48,229 bases of DNA from Microcaldota archaeon (GTDB lineage: Archaea > Micrarchaeota > Micrarchaeia > Micrarchaeales > Micrarchaeaceae). Location of the stretch: positions 1 through 48,229 of the forward strand of contig JAJYYC010000022.1 in assembly GCA_021801385.1 (NCBI GenBank). The letters are read 5' to 3'. Below are positions 24,992-33,849 of this stretch, piece after piece. The position numbers were made by a program, and so were the translations under genes. Position 1 is the first letter of the stretch. Each line of letters opens with the position of its first letter. The notes beneath the pieces are model-generated. The model ran no database searches. It was not told the DNA's origin and saw only the letters and a program-made list of their open reading frames with translations.

Positions 24992-26110
24992 TTATTCAGA
25001 AACCTTTTTGGCAAGCGCATCGAACTTCTTGAAGAACGCACCCCATGTGTATTCCTTTTCGACAAGCTTTCTTCCGTTACGCCCCATCCTGTCCGCTTCA
25101 GATTCGTTCTTTGTTATGTGGAGCATGTGTTTCGCCATTGACTCTTCTGACCGCACCAAGAATCCTGTTTCTTTCTCTCTTATCGTCTCTCTTGGACCTC
25201 CTTCATCTAACGCTATGACCGGCTTCCGAGACGCCATCGCCTCCAACGGCACGATCCCGAAGTCCTCGTTTATCGGCGGATACAACACAGCGGTGCATCT
25301 CGAGTAGAGCTCCTTCATCTCATCGTCATCTGGATTTATCACAAAGCTGACATCCCTTCCAGCAGAATGCCTTATCCTTTCATAGTATTCTGAGAATTCC
25401 GCATGGCGCTTGGAGAGCGATCCTGCTATTATCAGCTTGTACCTCTTTTTGCTCATCTCAGAAAAACGCCTGAACGCACGTATCGCGTAGTCCTGCCGCT
25501 TCTCCTCCGCTATCCTTGATGGATACAGGAAATAACGGTCATCGCCTCTGTCTCTGAAACCCCTTGCGTCTATTGATGGGTTTATCACCTTGCTCTCCAA
25601 GCCCAAGTATCTCTTGAGCCTGTCATGCGTGTTCATGCTGTTCGCAGCTATACCCTCTATCTTGCTGGCTATTCTATTCTCGACCATCTTGTAGACGAGC
25701 GCAAGAGGCGCATACGCGATCCTCTTCGCTGGCGACCTGCGTTTTATCGCAGATATCTCCTCGTCATATATGATGCGCGGAGGGGTATGGCAGTACCACA
25801 GCACATGCGGATTCTTGTTCCTTATCCATTCGCTTGGGGACATGTGGGCGTTTATCAGATCATAATCTTCGCGCAACTTCATGCTGTAGAAGCTAGTACC
25901 GTAGATTATTGCGCTCGCCGCCTTTCCTTTTCTGTGTGAGCTCCGCTTTCCGATCACGTTTATATCCGTATCCTTGAATTCCGGAAAGGTCGCATCTGGA
26001 TCGTACAGATGCACGTATATCTTCGCATCGTAATGCTGAGCTATTTTGAGCATCACCCTTTCAGCTCCTCCGCGTTCGTTAATCGCGTTGTTGAAAAGGA
26101 GCAGCCTCAT
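24992..26110 (-). CDS. Glycosyltransferase family 4-like protein
   Basis: This 372-aa GT-B fold enzyme should transfer a sugar from a nucleotide-sugar to a glycan or lipid acceptor on the cytoplasmic side. It shows the N-terminal NNAINERGGAERVMLKIA, and the C-terminal donor-site motif EDFGIVPLEAMASRKPVIA followed by DEGGPRETI. There is no membrane segment. Its ATG overlaps the stop of the sulfatase-like gene (ATGA), so they are translationally coupled and probably act on the same envelope glycan, perhaps that of the surface proteins found at 9.8-17 kb (inference). The acceptor is unknown. Confidence 0.9.
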   Translation of the reverse strand: MRLLLFNNAINERGGAERVMLKIAQHYDAKIYVHLYDPDATFPEFKDTDINVIGKRSSHRKGKAASAIIYGTSFYSMKLREDYDLINAHMSPSEWIRNKNPHVLWYCHTPPRIIYDEEISAIKRRSPAKRIAYAPLALVYKMVENRIASKIEGIAANSMNTHDRLKRYLGLESKVINPSIDARGFRDRGDDRYFLYPSRIAEEKRQDYAIRAFRRFSEMSKKRYKLIIAGSLSKRHAEFSEYYERIRHSAGRDVSFVINPDDDEMKELYSRCTAVLYPPINEDFGIVPLEAMASRKPVIALDEGGPRETIREKETGFLVRSEESMAKHMLHITKNESEADRMGRNGRKLVEKEYTWGAFFKKFDALAKKVSE

Positions 26111-27309
26111 TCGAATACCCTTTTGGTGTATCTGTCGAACAGTCTTATTTTCCTCCTATCCAGGCCCTTAACGTTCGATATGTTTGCCGGTATGCTGAAC
26201 GCCTCTGCTTCTGCCTTATCCTTAGTGAGAAGGCGCAGCGCATCCTCGTCTCCCTTTATCGCCGCATTTACAAAACCCCTTATGTTCATGAGCGACTGAC
26301 GGCCCTTCTGTTTTTCTCTTGAGAAACGCTTCGGAATGATTACGGCCAACGGCACCTTTATCGTTTCGTCGAATAGCACGGTCCCGTGCCCTATAAATCC
26401 TCTCTCGTTGAACGCCTGTCCGTGGTCCGATGTCAATACTATGATCTGGTCGTTCCCGAACCTCGATATCAGATCCCTTATTATGTCGATTCCGTATCTG
26501 ATGGATCTGTGTGATGCCTTTCGGTAGAGTTGCTTCCACCGCTCTATTGTTTCATTTGATGGCTGGGATTTCAGGAACGGCGTCGCCCAATTGAAGTCCA
26601 TGCCCTTCTTGCCTATGTACGGATCGTGCGCCTCCATAAGGTTGACGAACAGGAAGAACGGCCGCTTGAATCGCATCGAACGGATTCGTTCCAATATGCG
26701 CTTTCCACCCTTCTCGATCGGCCATCCGTCTATGAGCTTCGCCTTCGCCTTCTTCGCGGCAGCTACGGGCGTCAGCATCGTGGCGCTTATCGCAATATCA
26801 AGAAATAGCTTAGGATCTTCTAAAGCGACCGCTTTTGCCATGCCTGTGAGGTCTGCGCCGTATGCGTTCCTATACTTCGATATCTTGGGCTTAAGCTCTT
26901 TTGATACCTCTATCACGCTGCCAAAGACATCTGTGAAATATGATTCCTCGAAATACTTATCAAAGTCGAATCCGTATACCGGACTTATGTATGGGTTGGC
27001 AGATATCCCATATGTGGTGTAGCCTGCGCGATGCATATCGTCCGCTATCGTTCGCTCTGTTAATCTTATGCGCTCTATGTCAAGCGATTTTATCTCTTTT
27101 GTCTCATGGCAGTTGTGCTCTGACTGGCCCATACCGGTGAAGAGCGATGCGTGCGAAGGTAGCGTCCATGATGCTGGCGCTATACACTCATCGAATATAA
27201 TCGGGTTTATTCCTTCCGTCAGCTTAGGGTCGCTCGCTATTATCTCCCTGAATGCCTCGAGTTTCAGCGTATCCAAAACTATTATTACGACGTTCGGCTT
27301 TCTTGCCAG
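26107..27309 (-). CDS. Sulfatase/phosphatase-superfamily protein, CTG start
   Basis: From CTG the protein is about 400 aa. It opens with the core strand ARKPNVVIIVLDTLK, whose Asp binds metal in the alkaline-phosphatase superfamily. Next are the nucleophile region CIAPASWTLPSHASLFTG and the metal site LTSDHGQAFNERGFIGHG. Members hydrolyse sulfate esters or transfer phosphoryl alcohol groups; no signal peptide is seen, so it may act in the cytoplasm or be a phosphoglycerol/phosphoethanolamine-type transferase without a membrane anchor. An in-frame TAG sits immediately before the CTG, and GGTG lies five bases upstream. The next start, TTG at 27276, would delete the first strand with the metal ligand region exposed at the terminus. 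It is coupled to the downstream glycosyltransferase. Confidence 0.85.
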   Translation of the reverse strand: MARKPNVVIIVLDTLKLEAFREIIASDPKLTEGINPIIFDECIAPASWTLPSHASLFTGMGQSEHNCHETKEIKSLDIERIRLTERTIADDMHRAGYTTYGISANPYISPVYGFDFDKYFEESYFTDVFGSVIEVSKELKPKISKYRNAYGADLTGMAKAVALEDPKLFLDIAISATMLTPVAAAKKAKAKLIDGWPIEKGGKRILERIRSMRFKRPFFLFVNLMEAHDPYIGKKGMDFNWATPFLKSQPSNETIERWKQLYRKASHRSIRYGIDIIRDLISRFGNDQIIVLTSDHGQAFNERGFIGHGTVLFDETIKVPLAVIIPKRFSREKQKGRQSLMNIRGFVNAAIKGDEDALRLLTKDKAEAEAFSIPANISNVKGLDRRKIRLFDRYTKRVFE

Positions 27310-27318
27310 CTAAACACC
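27307..27318 (-). promoter_or_regulatory. Ribosome-binding site GGTG-TTTAG-CTG that decides the sulfatase-like start
   Basis: Reading the minus strand, GGTG (27318-27315) is followed by TTTAG and CTG (27309-27307). The TAG in the spacer is in frame and closes the frame just before the CTG, so no upstream start is possible. Confidence 0.65.
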
Positions 27319-27370
27319 GTACTGTATTGTGTGCCAAGGCATAAAAATGGTTGTGGATTCGATCATTGGA

Positions 27371-27961
27371 CTAATCGCTCCGCTTCAAATCTTTTATCGG
27401 TGTTATCCCGTACCTGAGCGTATCGTTCACTATGTCCGCGAGCGCGCCCACTGAATAGATACAGCGCCGGATCCATGCCGGCACATTGCCGTCGCCAGAT
27501 TTAATTCCAAGCTCAGCGGTGTTTCTAATCGTATCAAGAAGATCCGCAAGCCCTCCGACCGGATTCCCATCAGTTCCCTTGAAATCGCCGAGGTGGTCGA
27601 TCTGGTAGGTCTCCTCATCAAAATGATGGCTTACGGCTGCGCTCCTGATGCGCTCATCGACGCTCTCACGCACTCTGAGCTCTGCCACCTGCCTGTTGTT
27701 TTTTGCCGATAATGTCAATGTTATCCGTTCAACCCATTGAGGTTCCGGCATTTTTGATCTTGTAGTTGTAAATTCGAATATGAATCTCTCAGTCGATGCG
27801 TTTTGATCCTTGGTGTTTGCATATCTTATGCGCATAGTGTCGTATCCTGCGTTTTTGAACAACGGCCTTATTCTGTGCTCCACTTTGGCCATCGTTTCGA
27901 GTATCAGGCGCGCTTTTTCAGCCTCAGGTTGTGCCTTTGCTATTCCGTTTGATCTGTTCAT
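27371..27961 (-). CDS. Unknown 196-aa soluble protein
   Basis: This charged alpha/beta protein has no signal or membrane segment. Stretches include MAKVEHRIRPLFKNAGYDTMRIRY near the start, ERITLTLSAKNNRQVAELRVRE in the middle and VPAWIRRCIYSVGALADIVND near the end. Family not recognised. The ATG follows GTGGTAAA, close to the ribosome-binding motif. It lies between tyrS and the sulfatase-like gene on the same strand, with 51-61 bp gaps, and could be part of one transcript. Confidence 0.7.
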   Translation of the reverse strand: MNRSNGIAKAQPEAEKARLILETMAKVEHRIRPLFKNAGYDTMRIRYANTKDQNASTERFIFEFTTTRSKMPEPQWVERITLTLSAKNNRQVAELRVRESVDERIRSAAVSHHFDEETYQIDHLGDFKGTDGNPVGGLADLLDTIRNTAELGIKSGDGNVPAWIRRCIYSVGALADIVNDTLRYGITPIKDLKRSD

Positions 27962-28012
27962 TTTACCACATTAGGAGTTGTCCTCGCAAATACTTATAGT
28001 TTTGTTTTCTTT

Positions 28013-29095
28013 TCAGCGGACGACCTTGTATGACTGCACGGTCTCATAAAGCTCCTTCGCCTTCGCATTATGTTCAAAGTGCGATCTTATCGGTTCCACC
28101 ATTTCGTTTATGTATTTAGACATCGAAGCCTTCAAGTCCATCGGGTGTATCTTTTTCTCCATGTATAGTTTCCTTAGCTCGTCGTATCCGGTCAATGTCA
28201 AGTCCCCTCCGAACTTCTGCGGCCTTTCTATAACCATCTGGTCGTACTTCCCGAATACAATGAGCCTTGCGTATTCGAGTATAGGGTTGTCAGTCTCTGT
28301 GCCTTCAGGGCAGTAAGCGTTCTTTATCTTGCGGTCTATCTCGTCCTTCGTGTCCATCATGAATATCGCAGTCTCCGGCTTTGACTTTGACATCTTCATC
28401 TCTATCTTCCGGTCTATACCCTCTGCCCCGCTCTTTATCTGCTGCAGCCCCATCAACATCGGGCTGTGCACCGCTATCGGTGGCTTTCTTCCTATCTTGG
28501 GGAATATCTCCCTCGCAAGCATGTTCACCTTCCTCTGATCCATGCCCAGTTGGGCTATATCGATATCGAGATGCGCCATGTCAGACGCCTGCATGAGCGG
28601 ATATATGATCTGGGCTGCCGGGTTTGATTCATTATCCCCCCTGCCCATGATCTGCCCGCATCTGAGCACCCTCTGGACGCTCGCATTCATCGATAGCTTA
28701 AGCATCGTCTCCCAATAGCTTTCGTGCTCCCTTATGAAATCAGAGGCCCATATGAACTCCACCTTGTCGAGGTCCATGCCGCACGACTTCCAGACCTCTA
28801 TGAAGTACTTCCCTACAGTCCTTATCTTGTCTAGGTCTCCTCCGTATTTGTTATTCAGCATCCCGAACCAGTCTGCCACCCAGAACCTGAACTTTATGCC
28901 TAATGAGGTCATCTTATTGACGCTTATGGAGCGCATCAGCCCCTGCGCTATGTGCAGATTTCCCGACGGCTCGAATCCGTCGTAAGCGACCGGATGGGAC
29001 TTGGACTCGAATAGGTCGCGCAGCTCCTGCTCTGTGACTATCTCCTCTGATATGCTGCGCATCACAGCTATCTTGGTTTCGACATCCATATGCAT
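28013..29095 (-). CDS. tyrS: Tyrosyl-tRNA synthetase
   Basis: This 360-aa class I synthetase attaches Tyr to tRNA-Tyr. It has the HIGH-like PSGNLHIAQGLM, the tyrosine pocket region (FWVADWFGML), QLGMDQRKVNMLAREI, and the KMSKS motif as MKMSKSKPETAIF. Length and absence of an S4 domain fit the short archaeal/eukaryotic type. There is no ribosome-binding motif before the ATG, and a TATA box (CTATAAATA on the minus strand, 29119-29127) is about 25-30 bp upstream, so it is probably leaderless. The start is divergent from the proline-dehydrogenase-like gene. Confidence 0.95.
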   Translation of the reverse strand: MHMDVETKIAVMRSISEEIVTEQELRDLFESKSHPVAYDGFEPSGNLHIAQGLMRSISVNKMTSLGIKFRFWVADWFGMLNNKYGGDLDKIRTVGKYFIEVWKSCGMDLDKVEFIWASDFIREHESYWETMLKLSMNASVQRVLRCGQIMGRGDNESNPAAQIIYPLMQASDMAHLDIDIAQLGMDQRKVNMLAREIFPKIGRKPPIAVHSPMLMGLQQIKSGAEGIDRKIEMKMSKSKPETAIFMMDTKDEIDRKIKNAYCPEGTETDNPILEYARLIVFGKYDQMVIERPQKFGGDLTLTGYDELRKLYMEKKIHPMDLKASMSKYINEMVEPIRSHFEHNAKAKELYETVQSYKVVR

Positions 29096-29118
29096 CTTAG
29101 TTAATCTGGCATGTTAGG

Positions 29119-29127
29119 TATTTATAG
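29119..29127. promoter_or_regulatory. TATA element shared by divergent tyrS and the 29156 gene
   Basis: TATTTATAG reads as a TATA box in both directions, and is 24-32 bp from the tyrS ATG and about 30-37 bp from the ATG at 29156. Transcription in the two directions may compete. Confidence 0.5.
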
Positions 29128-29155
29128 ATAGGTTACGCTAATAATCAGATTCCAT

Positions 29156-30034
29156 ATGGGTGGCATTCAGGAACAGAATGATGGCCTAATAAGCAGGATA
29201 GTGTACAGATTCGCCCGCAAGTACATAGCAGGCAACACTACCGCATCGATGCTCAAGGTAGTCGGCAGGCTTAGCGCCGAACACCTGCACACCACCGTAA
29301 CGTTCCTTAACAACAACGTGCACGACCCTGCGAAGGCTCGCTACAACACGCGTTCATACATGGAAGCGGCTAGGCAGCTCGCACGGCTCGGACTCGCTTC
29401 GGACCTGTCCATTAGGCCAAGCCAGATAGGATATTCGTTCGACGGCGCGCTATTCAGCAAAAACCTTGAGGATATACTCGGCGTTTGCGAGGGCAAGAGC
29501 ATGAAGGTATGGATTGAGGGAGAGAATGGATTGAGCGGCTCTGACATCACGCGCATATACACTGATCTGCAGAAAAGCAAATACGATGTGGGGATAGAGT
29601 TGGCTGACCTGCCTGCTATCGGATCGATGAGCTTCGGTCCGAGGGATTGCGTGCGCATCTGGAATGGCAGCAAGGACAACCACGGCCGAAAGGGCGACGG
29701 CACAATCATACAGGAGATCGCAAAGAGCGGTGCCTCTGTTACTGTCTCAGGCAGGGATCTGGCCTGGATTTCATCCGTCGCAAGGAGTGCAGGCGGCTTT
29801 AAGAAGCATTTAATATTTGAGATGCCATTAGGTTACAACACATCTAAGATGTCGAAGCTGACAAAGGGGTGCAAGGCACAGGGGGTGTATGTCCCATACG
29901 GCATGGACTGGGTGCCTTATGTGACCAACAGGATTGCGGAGGGCAACGTACGCAAGATCGCATCTGTGGTGTTGAGCCATGACCGAAAACCAAAAAAGGT
30001 AGAAAAGGATGCCAAGAAAAAGCCGAAAAACTAA
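29156..30034 (+). CDS. Proline dehydrogenase-like protein (divergent)
   Basis: This 292-aa protein has the frame of a proline dehydrogenase/PutA-type TIM barrel: RFARKYIAGNTTASML at the start, SIRPSQIGYSFDG (normally iKpSqlG), then near the C-terminus GVYVPYGMDWVPYVTNRIAEG (normally YVPyG..W..Y..RRlaE). Known members oxidise proline to pyrroline-5-carboxylate with FAD. Several usual residues are altered: the KGAY region reads RIWNGSKD, and RR before LAE is NR. Activity on proline is therefore doubtful. A Lys-rich tail overlaps the next gene by 26 bp. First gene of a compact operon that makes the lipid enzyme GGGP synthase and RNase Z. Confidence 0.72.
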   Translation: MGGIQEQNDGLISRIVYRFARKYIAGNTTASMLKVVGRLSAEHLHTTVTFLNNNVHDPAKARYNTRSYMEAARQLARLGLASDLSIRPSQIGYSFDGALFSKNLEDILGVCEGKSMKVWIEGENGLSGSDITRIYTDLQKSKYDVGIELADLPAIGSMSFGPRDCVRIWNGSKDNHGRKGDGTIIQEIAKSGASVTVSGRDLAWISSVARSAGGFKKHLIFEMPLGYNTSKMSKLTKGCKAQGVYVPYGMDWVPYVTNRIAEGNVRKIASVVLSHDRKPKKVEKDAKKKPKN

Positions 30035-31037
30035 GCACGTATCGCTCGTTACGGGCGCGACCAGCCCGCTTGGGGCACTGGTCGTCCAGAAACTGCTTGA
30101 GAATGGCGACGAGGTCAGGGCACTTGTACGCCACAAACCGGATTCTGATCCAGAACGGATGAAGATGCTCGTCGGCGTGAAACCCTATGTTGCTGACATC
30201 AGCAAATCCGACGACGAGACCTTCGCGATGATGGAACGCGCATGCAAAGGCATCGACCGGATATTCCACTTCGCATCAGTCCCTCAGACAGGCAAAACCC
30301 ATGTGGATGTCTATAGGAACGTCAGCGTGGTTGGCACCGAGCTACTGCTGCGCGCATTCATAGCGTCTAACGAAGAGGACTCTAAGCTCAGGATCGTATA
30401 CAGCAGCAGCACCTCTGTATACGGCTATGACAGGAAAGGGGAGATCCTGACAGAGGATTCGAACACCGCCCCGAAGAACCCTTACGGCGAAAGCAAATTC
30501 ATGACAGAGGAGGTGATAAAGGCTTTCGCGGCTGTGAACAGCAGAATAACATATACGATATTCAGAATAGCTGTGATGTACGGGCCGGGCTACGACTATG
30601 GATTCGAACAGCTATTCAGGCTCATAAAGGATGGGCGCATGCGCATCATCGGAAACGGAGATAACCATCTTACGCTTGTGAATGAACACGACGTCGCAGA
30701 AATAGCAGTGATCGCTGCTGACAATGAGAATGCGGCAAATAGGGTCTACAACCTGAGCGATGGAATAAGTTACACCCAGAGAGGTGTTCTACAGACAGCG
30801 GCTAAACTGCTCGGAACGACCATACCGGAAAAAGGGGTTAATAGCACAATCGCTAAGCTGGCCGCGAAAGCGGCAGGGGTTGACGGTTCTCAGATGCGCT
30901 TCCTGCTCAGCGACAGGGTATTAAGCATAGAAAGGATAAAGAAGGAGCTTGGTTTTACACCAAAGCGGAGCATCTACACAGAGGGCAAGGCGCTGGTTGA
31001 GGAGTTCAACAAAGATTATTCTAGTGAGAATAGATGA
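30009..31037 (+). CDS. Extended SDR: NAD(P)-dependent epimerase/dehydratase-like
   Basis: This 342-aa protein begins with the Rossmann motif SLVTGATSPLGALVVQKLL, has the catalytic tyrosine-lysine pair in NPYGESKFMTEEV and the SSSTSVYG strand that carries the Ser. Such proteins interconvert nucleotide sugars or reduce/oxidise steroid-like or lipid substrates. Which one applies is not visible. It overlaps the upstream gene by 26 bp and precedes GGGP synthase by four bases, hinting at a role in lipid or glycan synthesis (inference). Confidence 0.87.
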   Translation: MPRKSRKTKHVSLVTGATSPLGALVVQKLLENGDEVRALVRHKPDSDPERMKMLVGVKPYVADISKSDDETFAMMERACKGIDRIFHFASVPQTGKTHVDVYRNVSVVGTELLLRAFIASNEEDSKLRIVYSSSTSVYGYDRKGEILTEDSNTAPKNPYGESKFMTEEVIKAFAAVNSRITYTIFRIAVMYGPGYDYGFEQLFRLIKDGRMRIIGNGDNHLTLVNEHDVAEIAVIAADNENAANRVYNLSDGISYTQRGVLQTAAKLLGTTIPEKGVNSTIAKLAAKAAGVDGSQMRFLLSDRVLSIERIKKELGFTPKRSIYTEGKALVEEFNKDYSSENR

Positions 31038-31041
31038 TTTC

Positions 31042-31833
31042 ATGAAGATAGGAAAAGTTGAGAGGTACATAAACGAGACGCTTGACACGAAGGGCGCTAT
31101 GATGTTCAGCCTGATAGACCCGATGGACTACGAAAAACCTGAGGCCGCGGCGGATGTCGCATCCGAATCTGTCCGCGGGGGCGCGGATCTGGTGCTTATA
31201 GGCGGCAGCATGGGCGTACAGGGCAAGGCGCTTGACGATATAACAGCGATGATAAAGGAGAAAATAGACGTACCATTGGTGCTCTTCCCGGGAAACATCG
31301 CTACGATAACTACGCAAGCGGATGCGATATATTTCATGTCCCTGCTCAACTCAAGGAACCCGTACTGGATAACGCAGGCGCAGATGCAAGCGGCGCCTGT
31401 GATAAAGAGTTCAAGGCTGGAGGCGTTGCCAGTAGGATACATAGTGATTAGCCCTGGAGGAACTGTAGGATGGGTTGGAGATGCCAACCTTGTGCCTAGA
31501 GAGAAGCCAGGGATTGCGGCGGCGCTTGCGATCGCAGGAGAGTTCATGGGCAACAGAATCATAGTCACAGACACAGGATCAAATCCGCAGCTGCAGGGTT
31601 CTGGTCCGGTGCCGAAGAGCATCATAAGAGCGGTCAAGGCAAATATAGAGGTGCCATATATCGTTGCAGGAGGCATACGCACAGCCGCAGACGCGCTTGA
31701 GGCGTATTCAAACGGCGCGGACATCCTTCAAGTTGGTACCGCATTCGAAGACGGAAAGGAGGTATACAAGCGTGCGGCTGCGATATCAAAGTCGGCTAAG
31801 GAAGCGGGAGCCAAGAAGAGGCTTGACAGGTAG
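31042..31833 (+). CDS. Geranylgeranylglyceryl phosphate synthase
   Basis: This 263-aa TIM-barrel prenyltransferase joins geranylgeranyl diphosphate to sn-glycerol-1-phosphate, the first committed step of archaeal ether lipids. Visible family features are FSLIDPMDYEKPEA, ADLVLIGGSMGVQG, VPLVLFPGNIATIT, YIVISPGGTVGWVGDA, VTDTGSNPQLQG and YIVAGGIRTAADALEAYSNGADILQVGT. The ATG at 31042 lies four bases after the upstream stop; the longer frame upstream is a shadow. Needs Mg2+ in characterised members. This is the strongest single marker that the organism is an archaeon. Confidence 0.96.
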   Translation: MKIGKVERYINETLDTKGAMMFSLIDPMDYEKPEAAADVASESVRGGADLVLIGGSMGVQGKALDDITAMIKEKIDVPLVLFPGNIATITTQADAIYFMSLLNSRNPYWITQAQMQAAPVIKSSRLEALPVGYIVISPGGTVGWVGDANLVPREKPGIAAALAIAGEFMGNRIIVTDTGSNPQLQGSGPVPKSIIRAVKANIEVPYIVAGGIRTAADALEAYSNGADILQVGTAFEDGKEVYKRAAAISKSAKEAGAKKRLDR

Positions 31834-31839
31834 GTGATG

Positions 31840-32949
31840 ATGAGGGAACCGACGTTCCTCGAACTGAAGGAGCTTGTAAAATCCCTGAGCGGTTGCGTTG
31901 GCATGCGGGTCGACCAGTTTTACGAGCTTTCAGAAAACAGGTTCAGGATCAAAACAGGCTTGCGCGGCTCGAAATCCAATATACACGTCGAGCTACCGCA
32001 CTATATCGCAGAGACGAAAAGCCCTGAGGTAAGGGAGGATGCGACAGGTTTTGCATTAGCGGTGAGGAAACGGATCAGCAACGCAGAGATACTGGGATTG
32101 GAGATGCTCAACAACGACCGCATAGTCAGGATGAATCTGGGAAAGGCGGATGAGAGGTTTAGCATCATATTTGAGATGTTCGGCAGGGGCAACATGGTGA
32201 TAACTGATATAAATAGCAGGATACTTCTCGCATACAGGCCTCACGAGTTCTCAGACAGGTCGGTCAGGCCAGGAGAGCTTTATGAAGAGCCTAAGAGCGA
32301 TGCGCCGGACCTGTCAAACGCAGAGTCGTTGAAAACATATGTCGACGCATTGATAGGAGCAGGGAAGGGCAGGATCGGAAAGGAGTTGAGGCAGACAGGC
32401 ATCGGCGGTTTATACCTTGAGGAGGCGATGGCCAGGGCGAAGATGGACCCTTCGGCGAAGGTCACTGACATTGCAAAGAGCAGAGAGAGCGCCAACATGC
32501 TGAAAGATGCACTCGTTAAAATGGTAATGGAGTTGGAAACAGGAGGAAGAGGTTATCTATACCTTAGCAACAGCATGCCCGTTGACTACTCGATGGTGTG
32601 CATATCGAAATACGCAGGCATGGAGAAAAAAGAGTATGCGAAGCTTTCAGAAGCAATCGAAGAGTATTATACCTCGGTTAAAACAGGCGCTGCGACAGAG
32701 CACGACAGAAATGTTGAAGCGGTGCGCGCAAGCATAGCAAAACAGCAGGAACTCATAAAAGAGACCATAGCTGAGGAGCAGCGGTGCAGGGAATCTGCCA
32801 ATGCGATAACAGCCAACGCAGCTGCGATAACGATTGCGATAAAGGCGGCAACTGACAAAAGCGCGGTCGAATCCGATATAGAGAAAGCGTCGCACATAAA
32901 GATAAAAAAAATAGACAGGAAGGAAAGGACCATCACTGTGGAGATATGA
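31840..32949 (+). CDS. rqcH: RqcH/NEMF N-terminal half (NFACT-N), split gene part 1
   Basis: This protein is about 369 aa. RqcH/NEMF proteins bind stalled large ribosomal subunits with peptidyl-tRNA and direct C-terminal tailing. The NFACT-N domain is present (FLELKELVKSLSGCVGMRVDQFYEL; NNDRIVRMNLG with the Asp-Arg pair; FEMFGRGNMVITD), followed by the helix-hairpin-helix region (about residues 165-230) and a coiled-coil. The protein stops with KERTITVEI, exactly where the family continues into the NFACT-R domain. That half is a separate gene at 46529-47311. GGTGATGATG precedes; starts at 31834, 31837 or 31840 are possible. The stop TGA is directly followed by the RNase Z ATG. Confidence 0.88.
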   Translation: MREPTFLELKELVKSLSGCVGMRVDQFYELSENRFRIKTGLRGSKSNIHVELPHYIAETKSPEVREDATGFALAVRKRISNAEILGLEMLNNDRIVRMNLGKADERFSIIFEMFGRGNMVITDINSRILLAYRPHEFSDRSVRPGELYEEPKSDAPDLSNAESLKTYVDALIGAGKGRIGKELRQTGIGGLYLEEAMARAKMDPSAKVTDIAKSRESANMLKDALVKMVMELETGGRGYLYLSNSMPVDYSMVCISKYAGMEKKEYAKLSEAIEEYYTSVKTGAATEHDRNVEAVRASIAKQQELIKETIAEEQRCRESANAITANAAAITIAIKAATDKSAVESDIEKASHIKIKKIDRKERTITVEI

Positions 32950-33849
32950 ATGTTCAAGGTTATTTTCCTAGGCACTTCAGGATCGACGCCGACTGATCAG
33001 CGCGGGCTCCCTTCGGTGTGCATAGAATATGAGGGCGACATAATCATGTTCGACTGCGGAGAGGGCACACAGCGCCAGATGATGATAAACAAAATAAACT
33101 TCTCGAAGGTCAGGGCGATATTCCTGTCGCACATACATGGAGATCACACGATAGGAGTAGCAGGGCTTGTAAGGACGCTCGCGCTCAACAAGAGGGCATC
33201 AAAACTTGAGATATTTGTTCCGAAAGGGTATGAGAACGCGGTGCGCCGCCTGCTCGATTTCGACGGAACCAAGATAGGTTATGAGATCGCAATAAGAAAG
33301 GTGGAAAGCGGAATTATATACACAGGGAAAGGCTATTCGGTAAAGGCATTCAGACTTTCCCATACCGTGCCGGCGTTCGGATTCTCGTTTGAAGAAAATA
33401 GTAAAATGAAGTTTGACAGAAAAAAAGCGGAGAGACTGGGGATAGTGGGGCCCATGTACTCCAAACTAGAGAAGGACGGAACGATAAAAGTCGATCGTAA
33501 GACTGTTAAGATAACCCAGGTCGCACGCATGCAGAACGGAAGAAAGGTGGTTTACGCCACAGACACTCGGCCTGTGAAGGAGACAGTGTCAGCCGCAAGG
33601 CATGCAAATCTGCTGATACATGAGGCAACATATACAGATGAACTGAAAGACCTAGCCGCAGAACGGATGCATTCCACCGCATTGGAGGCAGCAAAGCTGG
33701 CGAAGAAGGCAAATGTTAATAACCTTATTCTGACCCATATAAGTGCCAGATATAGAAAGGACAGCGAGCTGCTCAAGGAGGCGCGAAACGCATTCAAGCG
33801 CACAGAAGTGGCAAAGGATGGCATGTCAATAGATATCACGGGCCCGTAG
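32950..33849 (+). CDS. rnz: Ribonuclease Z (tRNA 3' processing)
   Basis: This 299-aa metallo-beta-lactamase endonuclease cleaves tRNA precursors after the discriminator base. Motifs: FLGTSGSTPTDQRG, the zinc site LSHIHGDHTIG, FRLSHTVPAFGFSF, YATDTRPV, HEATYTDEL, AERMHSTALEAA and LTHISARY. The length matches the short (ELAC1-type) form. Its stop codon TAG (33847-33849) lies inside the acceptor and D-arm junction of tRNA-Val, since the tRNA begins at 33840; the last codons (Thr-Gly-Pro) are tRNA sequence. Processing of the tRNA would cut the stop codon off this mRNA. It starts right after the upstream TGA (TGAATG), so it belongs to the operon beginning at 29156. Confidence 0.95.
   Translation: MFKVIFLGTSGSTPTDQRGLPSVCIEYEGDIIMFDCGEGTQRQMMINKINFSKVRAIFLSHIHGDHTIGVAGLVRTLALNKRASKLEIFVPKGYENAVRRLLDFDGTKIGYEIAIRKVESGIIYTGKGYSVKAFRLSHTVPAFGFSFEENSKMKFDRKKAERLGIVGPMYSKLEKDGTIKVDRKTVKITQVARMQNGRKVVYATDTRPVKETVSAARHANLLIHEATYTDELKDLAAERMHSTALEAAKLAKKANVNNLILTHISARYRKDSELLKEARNAFKRTEVAKDGMSIDITGP

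Noticed and set aside
27274-27276. TTG start for the sulfatase-like protein
   Set aside because: It would remove the first core strand and place the metal-binding Asp at residue 2.
30949-31041. Longer N-terminus for GGGP synthase
   Set aside because: The added residues are an out-of-frame reading of the end of the SDR gene; the family starts at the ATG at 31042.
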